Below are positions 19,832 through 29,683 of a DNA stretch of 51,579 nt, in pieces. Made by a program: the position numbers and the translations under genes. Below the pieces are notes generated by a model, which had not been told where the DNA came from, did no database searches, and was given only the letters and a program-made list of their open reading frames with translations. Every line of letters starts with the position of its first letter. The stretch's first letter is position 1. The DNA is taken from positions 1 to 51,579 of the forward strand of contig JAJYQY010000051.1 of the NCBI GenBank assembly GCA_021794385.1, in the 5' to 3' direction. The stretch is from Pseudomonadota bacterium (GTDB lineage: Bacteria; Pseudomonadota; Gammaproteobacteria; Acidithiobacillales; Acidithiobacillaceae).

Positions 19832-19944
19832 CTCTTATTTCTACGCCGGGGTCTGTGGTCATCCGCTGCGGGTTCCCTCTCCAGGGTAGCATCTTTGCCG
19901 TTTTCCGCAGCGCCCTCCCTACCGCTGCAAGCCGGAAATAAGAG
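19832..19944. repeat. Perfect 10-bp inverted repeat pair bounding ~113 bp
   Basis: CTCTTATTTC (19832-19841) and GAAATAAGAG (19935-19944) in intergenic DNA. Confidence 0.5.
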
Positions 19945-20066
19945 AGTGGGCGCCGGGCGAGATCCGGCAGAACGCGCTGACCCATGCCTGGCATGGCTCG
20001 GGATGACGAATACCCGCTGCCGTTTTCCTGTTCCCATGCTAATCTTGGGCCTGATCGGGGGAAGGA

Positions 20067-20681
20067 ATGTCACCAGTGAGCCATATTTCAGAAAAGCAGC
20101 GACTGGGGCAGATCCTCGTCGCGCGGGGCTTTATTAGCCAAGAGCAACTGGAGCGAGCCCTGCTCCGGCAGCACGCCACGCAGGAAAAGATCGGCAAACT
20201 CCTCATTGCCGATGGGGTGGTGGAAGAGCATACCCTGCAGCTCACCCTCACTGCTCAGGCCCGTCTGCGCCATGAGGATCGCCAGGCGCAGGGCGCCCGG
20301 CTGCTGGCGGCGGTGGCGGAAAAGCTCCGCGCCGACCTGGAAAAGCTCAGCCTGGATCTGCTCAAGGAGTGGCAGCAGCGCATTATCCGGCTGCCCGATC
20401 GGGAAGGTGGGGAGCGCAAACGCCGGGAGGCGGCCCTGCGTTTGGCCATGGATTTCCCACGGGCGCTGACGGCGGCCCAGGAGCGCATCGAAGCCCGCAA
20501 ACGCGCCAAGGAAGGGACGCGCTTGCGCCGCATCCTGAGCGCACTACAAATGATCGAAAAGGATTTTGTGGCCTTCCGGAACAGTATCGCCAGCGTTTCG
20601 CCCTATCCGGTGAACGACTGGGCCGCGCGCTGGCAAACCTTGGGGGATTTTGCCAAAGAACTCCAGCGGGCGATCGCTTGA
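20067..20681 (+). CDS. Stand-alone MshEN-like domain protein (candidate c-di-GMP binder)
   Basis: Tandem RLGQILVARGFISQEQLERALLRQ and KIGKLLIADGVVEEHTLQLTLTAQ; then helical C-terminus, no ATPase. Confidence 0.7.
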   Translation: MSPVSHISEKQRLGQILVARGFISQEQLERALLRQHATQEKIGKLLIADGVVEEHTLQLTLTAQARLRHEDRQAQGARLLAAVAEKLRADLEKLSLDLLKEWQQRIIRLPDREGGERKRREAALRLAMDFPRALTAAQERIEARKRAKEGTRLRRILSALQMIEKDFVAFRNSIASVSPYPVNDWAARWQTLGDFAKELQRAIA

Positions 20682-20879
20682 TCCTAAAAACGGCAGTTGG
20701 CGGAGGTGTTTTGCGCACGCCTGGCCAGAGCCGTTGTTGTTCTTGGTGAAATCCCGCGTCCGGCAGGCGAACTGTTCGAGCCCGAAGGGTGAGTTTTCGC
20801 CTGCCAGCGGGATGAGCCCTAGAACAACAGGCGAAGGCCGCCGGAGCAAAAAACACCTCCGCCAACTGCCGGATCTAGC
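20682..20879. repeat. MITE/REP-like palindromic element, full-length copy C
   Basis: Terminal inverted repeats CGGCAGTTGGCGGAGGTGTTTTG (20691-) / CAAAAAACACCTCCGCCAACTGCCG (20847-20871); inner arms GGCAGGCGAA (20762-20771) / TTCGCCTGCC (20796-20805). Confidence 0.8.
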
Positions 20880-21011
20880 TTGATAGACGGGGGATGGGCG
20901 AATGCGGCGGGGAGTGTGGGGCAATGGCCTATCCCGCGATCTTGCCGGACAAGTTACCCTGATGGAGTTGTTACGGCGTGGCCCGCATCCGGCGGGGGTG
21001 TAACGGGGGTC

Positions 21012-21302
21012 TTAGTCGGGCCGATCCTGGCGGTTGAGATGGGCGCGCACTACCGTCAGGGCTGCGTCTACGGCTTCTGCCACCGCGGTCTGCATCAGCT
21101 CGATTTCTTTCATTGGCGTGTAGAAAAAGAGATTCACCGAGTCCTTGACATAGCGTGGAGGGAGGCGGTTGAGCGCGACACAGGCCACGTCCTCCAGAAA
21201 ATCCGGGTAACCTGCGGGGATATCTTTCACCACCATGAGCCTGGCATAGACCAGGTGTTCATAATAATTGTGTGATTTCCGGAAATATTTTTCTTCTGCC
21301 AT
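21012..21302 (-). CDS. Late competence development ComFB-family protein
   Basis: NYYEHLVYARL...FLEDVACVALNRLPPRYVKD matches ComFB DVxxxALNxLPPRYV signature. Confidence 0.8.
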   Translation of the reverse strand: MAEEKYFRKSHNYYEHLVYARLMVVKDIPAGYPDFLEDVACVALNRLPPRYVKDSVNLFFYTPMKEIELMQTAVAEAVDAALTVVRAHLNRQDRPD

Positions 21303-21506
21303 AGGACTTGCCTTGTGGAGCGGCCAAAATACGAGGCCACGGAGATGCCCCTTCTCGGGAAACTATGGCACAGTTCCCGGGTCGGAGAAAGCGCTGACGA
21401 GGCGCTGGGGCGGGGGCGATTGAAGGGAGATATGGCTACAACCACCGGCCTCTCCATAGCCGCCAGCGCTGGAGTCAGGGGCTATTTCCTTTCTGCCGCG
21501 CCAGCA

Positions 21507-21716
21507 CTACGCAAAAATCCCCCTGATCAGGTGCTGTTGCATTTGCACGACATGAAGGGCGCGCCGTTGCAGGCTGCGTTGCCGGCGAACCCGCAACAGG
21601 CGTTTTTGTAATTCGCGCTTGATGCGAAGACGCTCGTTTTGCGCCATGAAGGAGCTGTAGGCAGGAAAACTACGCACTCGGCGCAGGGCGGCCAATAGGG
21701 TTTGGGTGTTGTCCAT
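21507..21716 (-). CDS. Small basic hypothetical protein (69 aa)
   Basis: ORF preceded by AGGAGATCCCC ribosome-binding site; Arg-rich. Confidence 0.45.
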   Translation of the reverse strand: MDNTQTLLAALRRVRSFPAYSSFMAQNERLRIKRELQKRLLRVRRQRSLQRRALHVVQMQQHLIRGIFA

Positions 21717-21898
21717 GGGGATCTCCTGGGTTCATTGGCTTTCCAGGAGACGAGCAATACTCGTGCCATAAGCATGATCCATTGTTAAAACAATGGGATG
21801 TCTCTATGGTCCAGGCCATTCTGGTGAGTTTCTGTCACCGCCGGACGACAATCCGGCGAGCAGGGTGGTCCTTACACGCCGTTTTTTCGCCGCACTCC

Positions 21899-22357
21899 CT
21901 AGCGTTTGCGAAAGGCGTCCACGATGAGCATGACGGCGCCGATGCTGATGGCACTGTCGGCGATGTTGAAGTAGGGCCAATAGAGGCTGCCCCAGTGGGC
22001 GCCGATGAAGTCGATGACGTAGCCCAGGCGGATGCGGTCCAGGAGGTTGCCCACGGCGCCGCCGAGGATGAGGGCGAGGGCGATGGCGGTCCAGGTGGCA
22101 CCGGGTTTGAGGCGCTTGAGCAGGGCGACGATGATCACGATCACCAGCAAGGCGACGCCGATGAGGGCCCAGCGCTGCCAGCCCCCGGCCCTGGCGAGGA
22201 AGCTGAAGGCGGCGCCGGTGTTGTGGATCAGGCGCAGGTTCAATAGCCCCGGAATGATGACCACTCCTTGGCCGACCCGCCAGATATGCGTGAGCCAGAG
22301 CTTGACCGCCTGATCCAGGAAAACCACCGCGAAGGATAACCAGAGGTAGCGCAACAT
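21899..22357 (-). CDS. lspA: Lipoprotein signal peptidase
   Basis: [46 protein letters not shown] motifs. Confidence 0.95.
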   Translation of the reverse strand: MLRYLWLSFAVVFLDQAVKLWLTHIWRVGQGVVIIPGLLNLRLIHNTGAAFSFLARAGGWQRWALIGVALLVIVIIVALLKRLKPGATWTAIALALILGGAVGNLLDRIRLGYVIDFIGAHWGSLYWPYFNIADSAISIGAVMLIVDAFRKR

Positions 22358-25170
22358 CAGCAGATCTCCCGCGTTTCGCCGGGTTCGGCGAGATTTTCGA
22401 TACAACGGCCACAGAGGAGGGGGTGTTCCGCGTGTCGGCCTACGTCCGGCCGGCGGTGCCAGCAGCGCGCACATTTGGCAGCAGCGCTGGCCTCTACCGT
22501 CATGGCCAGGCCCGGCAGGCTGTCGAGACAAGCGGCGGGGCGTTCGGCGTAGGGGTGCAGGTGGAGCCCGGAACTGAGCAGCAAAAAGCGCAGTTCGCCG
22601 GCATAGGGAGTGAGGAATTCCTGCCAATCGCTGTTGGCATAGAGATGCAGTTCGGCGTCGAGGAAGGCACCGATGGTACCGGCCTTGCGCTGGGCCTCCA
22701 GAGTCTGGTTGGCGACCGTGCGCAGGGCAAGGAGACGTTCCCAGCCGGCCATGAGGGCTTCGCCGTCGGCGGGCAGGGACAAGGCTTTATATTCGGCAAA
22801 GAGAACGCCTGGTACCGGCTGCGGACCCATGAAGGTCCAGATTTCTTCGGCGGTGAAGCTCAGGATGGGGGACATCCAGCGCACCATGCCTTCGAGGATC
22901 TGCCAAAGCACGGTCTGTGCCGAACGCCGGGCGCGGGATTTTTGTGGCGTGGTATAGAGACGGTCCTTGAGGACGTCGAGATAAAGGCCACCGAGCTCCA
23001 CGGAGCAGAAATGATGGAGGCGCTGTTGGACGCGATGGAACTGGAACTCGCCATAGGCAACGCGAATCTCTTCCTGAAGCAGGGCGGTGCGCGCCAGCAT
23101 CCAGCGGTCCATTTCCAGCAACCGTTCCGTGGGCAGGGCGTCTGCGACCGGATCGAAGTCGTGGCAGTTACCGAGAATATAGCGGGCGGTGTTGCGGATG
23201 CGCCGATAGGATTCGCCGAGACGCTTGAGGATGTCGTCGGAAATGGGGATCTCGCCGCGGTAGTCCTCGGAGGCGACCCAGAGGCGGAGGATGTCCGCGC
23301 CCCATTGGTCGATCACCTTTTGCGGGGCGATGACATTGCCCAGGGACTTGCTCATCTTGCGCCCTTCGCCATCGACGGTGAAGCCGTGGGTAAGGACCGC
23401 CTGGTAGGGCGCGCGCCCCCGGCTGGCGACACTTTCCAGGAGCGATGACTGGAACCAGCCGCGATGCTGGTCGGAGCCCTCCAGATAGAGGTCGGCGGGG
23501 CTGTCCAGTTCCGGCCGGCGTTCCAGGACGAAGGCGTGGGTGGAACCGGAGTCGAACCAGACATCGAGGATGTCGGTCACCTTGGTGAACTGGTTGTGGC
23601 CGCAGGTCGCGCAACGGGCGTCGGTGCCGAGGAAATCGCTGTCGGGATGGTCGAACCAGGCATCCACGCCGGCGGCCTCGATGGCCTGGGCGATGCGTTC
23701 AAAGGTGCCGGCATCGCGCAGGGGTTCGCCGCAGTGGGCGCAGGCGAAGATGGCCACGGGCACGCCCCAGGCGCGCTGGCGGGAGATGCACCAGTCGGGA
23801 CGCTGGGCCACCATGCCGGCGATGCGCTCCTGGCCCCATTCGGGGATCCAGCGCGTTTCCGCGATGGCCGCCAGTGCCTTGGCGCGTAGCCCATGGCGTT
23901 CCATGCCGATGAACCACTGCGGCGTTGCGCGAAAGAGCAGCGGCGTCTTGTGCCGCCAGCAATGGGGGTAGCTGTGGCGGATCTTCTCGAAGTGCAGCAG
24001 GGCGCCGCGTTCCTTGAGGAGGGCCACCAGGCTGTCATTGGCGGCAGCGACCGTCTGCCCGCCGACGCCGGGCGTGTCGGCGCGGAAGCGGCCGTTGCCT
24101 TCCACCGGGCTTTCCACGGGCAGGTGATAGCGGAGCCCGGCCTCATAGTCTTCCTGGCCGTGGGCAGGGGCGGTGTGGACGCAGCCGGTACCGGCATCGA
24201 GGGTGACATGGTGACCGAGGATGACGGGCACCTGCCGTTCCAGAAAAGGGTGTTGCAAGAGCAAGCCTTCCAGGGCGGCACCGGGAAACTCGGCCAGGAG
24301 TTCGGCGTCGGGGTGGCCGTAGCGGGCCAGGGCGGCGGCGGCGAGTTCGGCGGCGAGGATGAGCGTGTGCGGCCCGGTACGCAGGAGTTGGTAACGGTAG
24401 TCCGGGTGCACGGCCACCGCCTGATTGGCGGGCAAGGTCCAGGGGGTGGTGGTCCAGATGACCAGGCTGGCCGCGACGGTCTGCTGCGCCAGACCCAGAC
24501 GACGGCGCAGTTCGTCGGCATCGACCACGGCAAAGGCTACGTCCACCGAGGGATCGGTACGATCCTGATACTCCACTTCGGCCTCGGCCAGGGCGCTGCC
24601 GCAATCCACACACCAGTGCACCGGTTTGGCGCCACGATAGACGCTGCCATTGACGGTGAGGCGGCCCAGTTCGCGAACGATGTCGGCCTCGGCCTGAAAG
24701 TGCATGGTGAGGTAGGGATGCTGCCAGTCGCCGACGATGCCCAGCCGCTCGAAATCCTGGCGCTGCCCGGCTACCTGGCCTTCGGCATAGCGGCGGCAGG
24801 CCTCGCGAAAGACGCGCGGCGATACCTTCTCGCCCGGACGACCCAGTTCCTTTTCCACCTGGATCTCGATGGGTAGCCCATGGCAGTCCCAACCCGGCAC
24901 ATAGGGGACTTGAAAGCCTTCCAGCAGTTTGGACTTGTTGATGATGTCCTTGAGGACCTTGTTGACGGCATGGCCGATGTGGATCTGGCCGTTGGCGTAA
25001 GGGGGGCCATCGTGAAGGATATAGCGCGGCCGATCAGCCCGGGCCTGGAGGAGTTGCTGGTAGAGATCCGCTTCCTGCCAGCGGCGCAGGGTGAGGGGCT
25101 CTTGCTGGGGCAGTTTGCCTTGCATGGGAAAGTCGGTCTTAGGCAGATTGAGGGTGCTTTTGTAGTCCAT
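22357..25170 (-). CDS. ileS: Isoleucyl-tRNA synthetase
   Basis: [27 protein letters not shown]-terminal zinc-finger CARCWHRR...LCGRC. Confidence 0.97.
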   Translation of the reverse strand: MDYKSTLNLPKTDFPMQGKLPQQEPLTLRRWQEADLYQQLLQARADRPRYILHDGPPYANGQIHIGHAVNKVLKDIINKSKLLEGFQVPYVPGWDCHGLPIEIQVEKELGRPGEKVSPRVFREACRRYAEGQVAGQRQDFERLGIVGDWQHPYLTMHFQAEADIVRELGRLTVNGSVYRGAKPVHWCVDCGSALAEAEVEYQDRTDPSVDVAFAVVDADELRRRLGLAQQTVAASLVIWTTTPWTLPANQAVAVHPDYRYQLLRTGPHTLILAAELAAAALARYGHPDAELLAEFPGAALEGLLLQHPFLERQVPVILGHHVTLDAGTGCVHTAPAHGQEDYEAGLRYHLPVESPVEGNGRFRADTPGVGGQTVAAANDSLVALLKERGALLHFEKIRHSYPHCWRHKTPLLFRATPQWFIGMERHGLRAKALAAIAETRWIPEWGQERIAGMVAQRPDWCISRQRAWGVPVAIFACAHCGEPLRDAGTFERIAQAIEAAGVDAWFDHPDSDFLGTDARCATCGHNQFTKVTDILDVWFDSGSTHAFVLERRPELDSPADLYLEGSDQHRGWFQSSLLESVASRGRAPYQAVLTHGFTVDGEGRKMSKSLGNVIAPQKVIDQWGADILRLWVASEDYRGEIPISDDILKRLGESYRRIRNTARYILGNCHDFDPVADALPTERLLEMDRWMLARTALLQEEIRVAYGEFQFHRVQQRLHHFCSVELGGLYLDVLKDRLYTTPQKSRARRSAQTVLWQILEGMVRWMSPILSFTAEEIWTFMGPQPVPGVLFAEYKALSLPADGEALMAGWERLLALRTVANQTLEAQRKAGTIGAFLDAELHLYANSDWQEFLTPYAGELRFLLLSSGLHLHPYAERPAACLDSLPGLAMTVEASAAAKCARCWHRRPDVGRHAEHPLLCGRCIENLAEPGETREIC

Positions 25171-26128
25171 AGTCATCCGTAGAGTGCGGGCGCTCAGCAA
25201 AAAAGGCGCGGGTGGCCAAGACATCCTGGGCGATGGCGGCCTTGAGGGTGTCGAGATCGGGATATTTGATTTCGTCCCGGAGTTTCTGGTGCAGCTCGAC
25301 TTCGGCACGCTGGCCGTAGAGATCGGGGGATGCGTCCAGGGCGTGGGCCTCCAGCATGAGTTCGCGGCCCTGCACCGTGGGGCGCATACCGATGCTCACG
25401 GCGGCGGGCCAGGATCGGGCAGCGACGCGCAGGATGCCGGCAAAGATTCCGCGCAGGGCTACCGGGCGGCGGCACAGGGGGATATTGGCGGTGGGAAAGC
25501 CCAATTCGCGGCCCAGATGCTCGCCATGGACCACCCGGCCGCAGAGGCTGTAGGGACGGCCCAGCCACGCTGCGGCCCGGTCCATGGCCCCCGCCTGCAA
25601 AAAGGTACGAATCCCGGTACTGCTCACCCGCTGGCCATCCAGCAGAAAGGGGATTTGCTCGTGGACCGTGAAACCCAGTTCGCGGCCCATGCGTTGCAGC
25701 AACTCGAAATCCCCGGCGCGGCCCGCACCGAAACGAAAATCATGGCCCACATAGAGCGCCCGGGTGTGCAGGCCGTGGACCAGAATGTCGCGCACAAAGT
25801 CGGCGGCGGGCAGTTGTGCCAGGGCACTGCGGAAGGGCAGACAGAGCACCTGATTCACGCCCTGTCGGCGGAGCAGAACGACTTTTTCGCGCAGGCTGGT
25901 GAGCCGTGGCGGTGCTTCGCGTCCCTGGAAATACTCCCGCGGCAGGGGCTCAAAGGTCAGCACCGCACGCGGCAGCCCGCTCTCCTTCATGGCGCCGAGC
26001 AGGGCTTGGTGACCCCGGTGGACACCATCAAAGTTACCAATCGTCACCGCCAGTCCCTCTGCGGGCGCGGCGCGAGGACTGCGATGTATGGCGAAAGCTG
26101 CAGACATGCGAACAAGGACCATGGCCAA
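25139..26128 (-). CDS. ribF: Bifunctional riboflavin kinase/FAD synthetase (start could be ~26107)
   Basis: VTIGNFDGVHRGHQALL, VGHDFRFGAGRAGD, ELGFPTANI. Confidence 0.95.
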   Translation of the reverse strand: MAMVLVRMSAAFAIHRSPRAAPAEGLAVTIGNFDGVHRGHQALLGAMKESGLPRAVLTFEPLPREYFQGREAPPRLTSLREKVVLLRRQGVNQVLCLPFRSALAQLPAADFVRDILVHGLHTRALYVGHDFRFGAGRAGDFELLQRMGRELGFTVHEQIPFLLDGQRVSSTGIRTFLQAGAMDRAAAWLGRPYSLCGRVVHGEHLGRELGFPTANIPLCRRPVALRGIFAGILRVAARSWPAAVSIGMRPTVQGRELMLEAHALDASPDLYGQRAEVELHQKLRDEIKYPDLDTLKAAIAQDVLATRAFFAERPHSTDDYGLQKHPQSA

Positions 26129-26228
26129 AACCTGAACACTTTACCGAGGGGAGTTGCTCGGGTCTAGGGGGGATCCATTATCTTTCGGTATACTGAAAGC
26201 CGATGACCATGCCGCAACGGAGCGACGC

Positions 26229-26849
26229 ATGAAAAAACTGTGCAGTTTTTTTGACCGGGATATCTACCACGTGGAAGGGGGGCAGGAGCGCCCTGCCGTG
26301 TATTTCATTGCCGACAAGGACGCTGGCGGTATTTTGGTAAATGCTCCCGGATACAGTCCGGAACTGGCAACGGCATTGGGTGGCATCGCCCCCTTGCGGG
26401 TGCTTTTCCTGCCGAGTCGCCTGGGGGCCCGGGATCTGGCTCTCTGGCAGGAAGCGGGGTGCAAATTGATTGCCCAGCCCGCCGAGGGGGCCGCCCTGGG
26501 TGTCCTTCTGGATGTGCCCCTCGACAGTAAACTGCGCTTGTCGCGGACCATTGAATTCATCGCCATGTCCGGGCGCACCGCGGGCAGTTGCGCCATGCGC
26601 TTGCGCAACAAGCCCGGCGCCACCTTTTTCGGTCCCATCCTGGAGCCCGATGCGGCCGACGCCTGGCCCACCCTCGTTCCCCATGACGACGATGTCTCCT
26701 GGGAAAACCGGCTCTTTGGCAGCCTGGGTTTGCAGGACATCGGCTACGAATACGCCTTCACCGATAGCTTTGTGCCCGATGTGACCCCGATCGGCCCCGG
26801 AGCCGCCGCCGCCATTCAAGGCCGTCTCCGGGCAGTCATTGACGACTGA
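26229..26849 (+). CDS. Hypothetical protein, possible degenerate metallo-beta-lactamase-like fold
   Basis: VYFIADKDAGGILVNAP...LFLPSRLGARDLALWQEAGCKLIAQPAEG parallels MBL topology without HxHxDH. Confidence 0.55.
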   Translation: MKKLCSFFDRDIYHVEGGQERPAVYFIADKDAGGILVNAPGYSPELATALGGIAPLRVLFLPSRLGARDLALWQEAGCKLIAQPAEGAALGVLLDVPLDSKLRLSRTIEFIAMSGRTAGSCAMRLRNKPGATFFGPILEPDAADAWPTLVPHDDDVSWENRLFGSLGLQDIGYEYAFTDSFVPDVTPIGPGAAAAIQGRLRAVIDD

Positions 26850-26850
26850 G

Positions 26851-26895
26851 CAGGCCGCCGGAGCAAAACACCTTTGCCAACTGCCGGATCCAGGT
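26851..26895 (+). repeat. MITE/REP-like palindromic repeat, copy D (half element)
   Basis: CAGGCCGCCGGAGCAAAACACCTTTGCCAACTGCCGGATCCAGG; nearly identical to right end of copy C. Confidence 0.75.
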
Positions 26896-27004
26896 TGATG
26901 CCGAGGCGCTGCAGAATCCCCATAAATAGCGTATAGTGAGAGCTGAATCCGATTTTCTGCCATGCCGGCAGCCAGCGGACATTTTTTCTTGCACAGGTTT
27001 TCTT

Positions 27005-28858
27005 ATGTCCCAAGTAGCCCAAGCCCCCGATGCCCTTTTTTCCGACTTTGCCCTGGCCGACCCCATCCGCCGCGCCGTAGAAGAGATCGGCTATGAGCAG
27101 CCGTCGCCGATCCAGGCGCAGTGTATTCCGCCCTTGCTGGCCGGGCGCGATGTGATCGGTGTGGCGCAGACCGGCACCGGCAAGACTGCAGCCTTTGCGT
27201 TGCCCCTCCTGAGCCGCATCGACCTGTCCTTGCGCGTACCGCAATTGCTGGTCTTGGCGCCGACCCGCGAGCTGGCCATCCAGGTGGCGGAGGCCATGCA
27301 AACCTATGCCCGGCATCTGCCGGGTTTTCACATCCTGCCCATTTACGGTGGACAGTCCATGGGGCTGCAGCTCAAGCAACTGCAGCGGGGTGTGCATGTG
27401 GTGGTGGGTACGCCGGGCCGCATTCAGGATCACCTGCGGCGCAAGACCCTGCAGCTCGACGCCCTCCGGGTGGTGGTGCTGGATGAGGCCGACGAGATGC
27501 TGCGCATGGGCTTCATCGATGCCGTGGAAGACATCCTCCAGCATACTCCGTCGGGCCGGCAGGTGGCGCTTTTTTCCGCCACCATGCCCGATGCCATTCG
27601 CCGCATTGCCCGCACCTATCTGCAGGATCCGCTGGAGATTCGCATCAAGAGCGCGACTACGACGGTGTCGGCCATTCACCAGCGTTACTGGCAGGTCAGC
27701 GGGGTCCACAAGCTCGATGCCCTGACCCGCATCCTGGAGGTGGAGGAGAGCAACGCCTGGATCATCTTCGTGCGCACCAAGACGGCCACCGTGGAGCTGG
27801 CGGAAAAGTTGGAGGCACGGGGCTACGCCTGCGCCGCTCTCAATGGCGACCTCAACCAGGCCTTGCGCGAACAGACCATCGAGCGCCTGAAATCCGGGGC
27901 CCTGGATATTGTCGTTGCCACCGATGTGGCGGCCCGCGGCCTGGACGTGGAGCGCATCAGTCACGTCATCAACTACGATATTCCCAACGATACCGAGGCC
28001 TACGTGCATCGTATCGGGCGCACCGGACGGGCCGGGCGCAAGGGTGATGCCATTCTCTTCGTGGCTCCCCGTGAACGTCACCTGCTGCGCGCCATCGAAC
28101 GGGCCACCGGTCAGTCCATCACCCCTATGCAATTGCCGAGCTTGGAGGCCGTGGCGGATCGGCGTATGGCGCAGTTCAAGGATCAGATCACCGAGGTGCT
28201 GGATGCCGAGGATCTCAGCCCCTTTGAAACCCTCATCGCCGACTACCAGCGCGAGCATGATGTGGGGCTCAGCGAAATAGCCGCAGCCTTGGCCTTCCTC
28301 GTGCAAAAAGAGCGCCCCCTCGTGCCGAAGCCCAGCGAGCCGTCGGCGGCCATGGCGTCGGATCGTCCGGTGGGCCGTTTCCGCAGTGAAGAAGGCCGGC
28401 GGCGCGAGCCGGCGGCGCGGCGCCCCGCGCGCAGCGAGGGGGCGGAAGGGCCCGCCATGAAGCGCTACCGCCTGGAGGTGGGGGAGGTGCACGGGGCACA
28501 GGTGAAGAACATTGTCGGGGCCATTGCCAACGAGGCGGGGATGGAGAGCCGCAATATCCGCAAAGTGAGTATTCATGAGGACTATAGCACGGTGGAACTG
28601 CCTGCCGACATGCCGCCGGACGTGCTCCAGCACCTGAAAAAGGTCTGGGTATGCGGCCGTCCCCTGCAGATCAGCGCCAGTGATGGTGGTGCCGGTACGC
28701 CGCCACGGCGGAAAACCGAGCGCGCTCATGAGGAACCCAAGTCCTTTGATGGACCGCGCAAAACCCTGTCGGCGGGGCCCCGCTCCGAGACCAAGGCAAG
28801 GAAGAAGCCTGCGGGGAGCAGCGCGGCTCCCGCCAAGCGCAAGGTACGCCGGGACTAG
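27005..28858 (+). CDS. deaD: DEAD-box ATP-dependent RNA helicase with DbpA-type RNA-binding domain
   Basis: AQTGTGKT, DEAD, SAT, HRIGRTGRAGR motifs; C-terminal KNIVGAIANEAGMESRNIRKVSIHEDYSTVELP. Confidence 0.93.
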   Translation: MSQVAQAPDALFSDFALADPIRRAVEEIGYEQPSPIQAQCIPPLLAGRDVIGVAQTGTGKTAAFALPLLSRIDLSLRVPQLLVLAPTRELAIQVAEAMQTYARHLPGFHILPIYGGQSMGLQLKQLQRGVHVVVGTPGRIQDHLRRKTLQLDALRVVVLDEADEMLRMGFIDAVEDILQHTPSGRQVALFSATMPDAIRRIARTYLQDPLEIRIKSATTTVSAIHQRYWQVSGVHKLDALTRILEVEESNAWIIFVRTKTATVELAEKLEARGYACAALNGDLNQALREQTIERLKSGALDIVVATDVAARGLDVERISHVINYDIPNDTEAYVHRIGRTGRAGRKGDAILFVAPRERHLLRAIERATGQSITPMQLPSLEAVADRRMAQFKDQITEVLDAEDLSPFETLIADYQREHDVGLSEIAAALAFLVQKERPLVPKPSEPSAAMASDRPVGRFRSEEGRRREPAARRPARSEGAEGPAMKRYRLEVGEVHGAQVKNIVGAIANEAGMESRNIRKVSIHEDYSTVELPADMPPDVLQHLKKVWVCGRPLQISASDGGAGTPPRRKTERAHEEPKSFDGPRKTLSAGPRSETKARKKPAGSSAAPAKRKVRRD

Positions 28859-28870
28859 GCAAGCTCGCCC

Positions 28871-29323
28871 ATGCAGATTTGGGTAGATGCCGATGCCTGT
28901 CCCAAGGTGATCAAGGAAATCCTCTTTCGCAGCGCAAGGCGCTTGCCGGTCGCCCTGACGCTGGTGGCCAACCGACCCCTGGCCATACCACCTTCGCCAC
29001 GCATCCGCAGCCTGGTGGTAGCATCCGGCTTCGATGTGGCGGATCAAGCCATTGTGGCGCAACTCTGCGCCGGCGATCTGGTGATTACTGCCGATATCCC
29101 CCTGGCGGCGGAAGTCCTCGCCAAAGGCGGTCATGCCCTGAGCCCCCGGGGCGAGCGCTTTACCCCCGACAGTATCGGCGAGCGTCTGGCCGTCCGCGAC
29201 TGGATGGAGCAGTTACGCGCCAGCGGCGTACATTCGGGCGGCCCGCCCACCCTTGCCCTGACCGACCGCCAGGCCTTTGCCAACCAGCTCGACCGCTTTC
29301 TGCAGCAGGCATTGCGCGCTTGA
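28871..29323 (+). CDS. YaiI/YqxD family (DUF188) protein
   Basis: [32 protein letters not shown]. Confidence 0.92.
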   Translation: MQIWVDADACPKVIKEILFRSARRLPVALTLVANRPLAIPPSPRIRSLVVASGFDVADQAIVAQLCAGDLVITADIPLAAEVLAKGGHALSPRGERFTPDSIGERLAVRDWMEQLRASGVHSGGPPTLALTDRQAFANQLDRFLQQALRA

Positions 29324-29329
29324 ACCCCA

Positions 29330-29536
29330 GCCGGCGCCTTTCAGGATGATGGCGTAATCAAAGATCGGTGAGGGTGGCATTGGGCAAGCCCAGATGCTCC
29401 CGATGTGCATCCCGATCCAGCCGTAGCGCAGGGAATGTCCGGCGGGCTGGCCTGCGGTGAGATCCAGGGCATAGCGGATCACATTGACGATATCGGCGAG
29501 CCGCAGGGCAGGCCTCGCCACGGCATCCGAATTCAT
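29330..29536 (-). pseudogene. Remnant of an HD-domain (HD-GYP-like) phosphohydrolase N-terminus
   Basis: MNSDAVARPALRLADIVNVIRYALDLTAGQPAGHSLRYGWIGMHIG / EHLGLPNATLTDL (shifted frame) / YAIILKGAG. Confidence 0.65.
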
Positions 29537-29683
29537 GCCCATTGGCGGGAACATCCCGTGCAATGAATACCTTCGCTACTCTAGACCATCCGCCATATCC
29601 TCGCCCGCCCGCCATTTGCTTATCGCATGAAATTATTGGGATACTTTGTTAAATAAATCGAATAACCGCAAAAGGCCCCCCCT

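Noticed and set aside
22423-23448. 341-aa plus-strand ORF
   Set aside because: Antisense to ileS.
26816-29134. 772-aa minus-strand ORF
   Set aside because: Antisense to the DEAD-box helicase; no family motifs despite its length.
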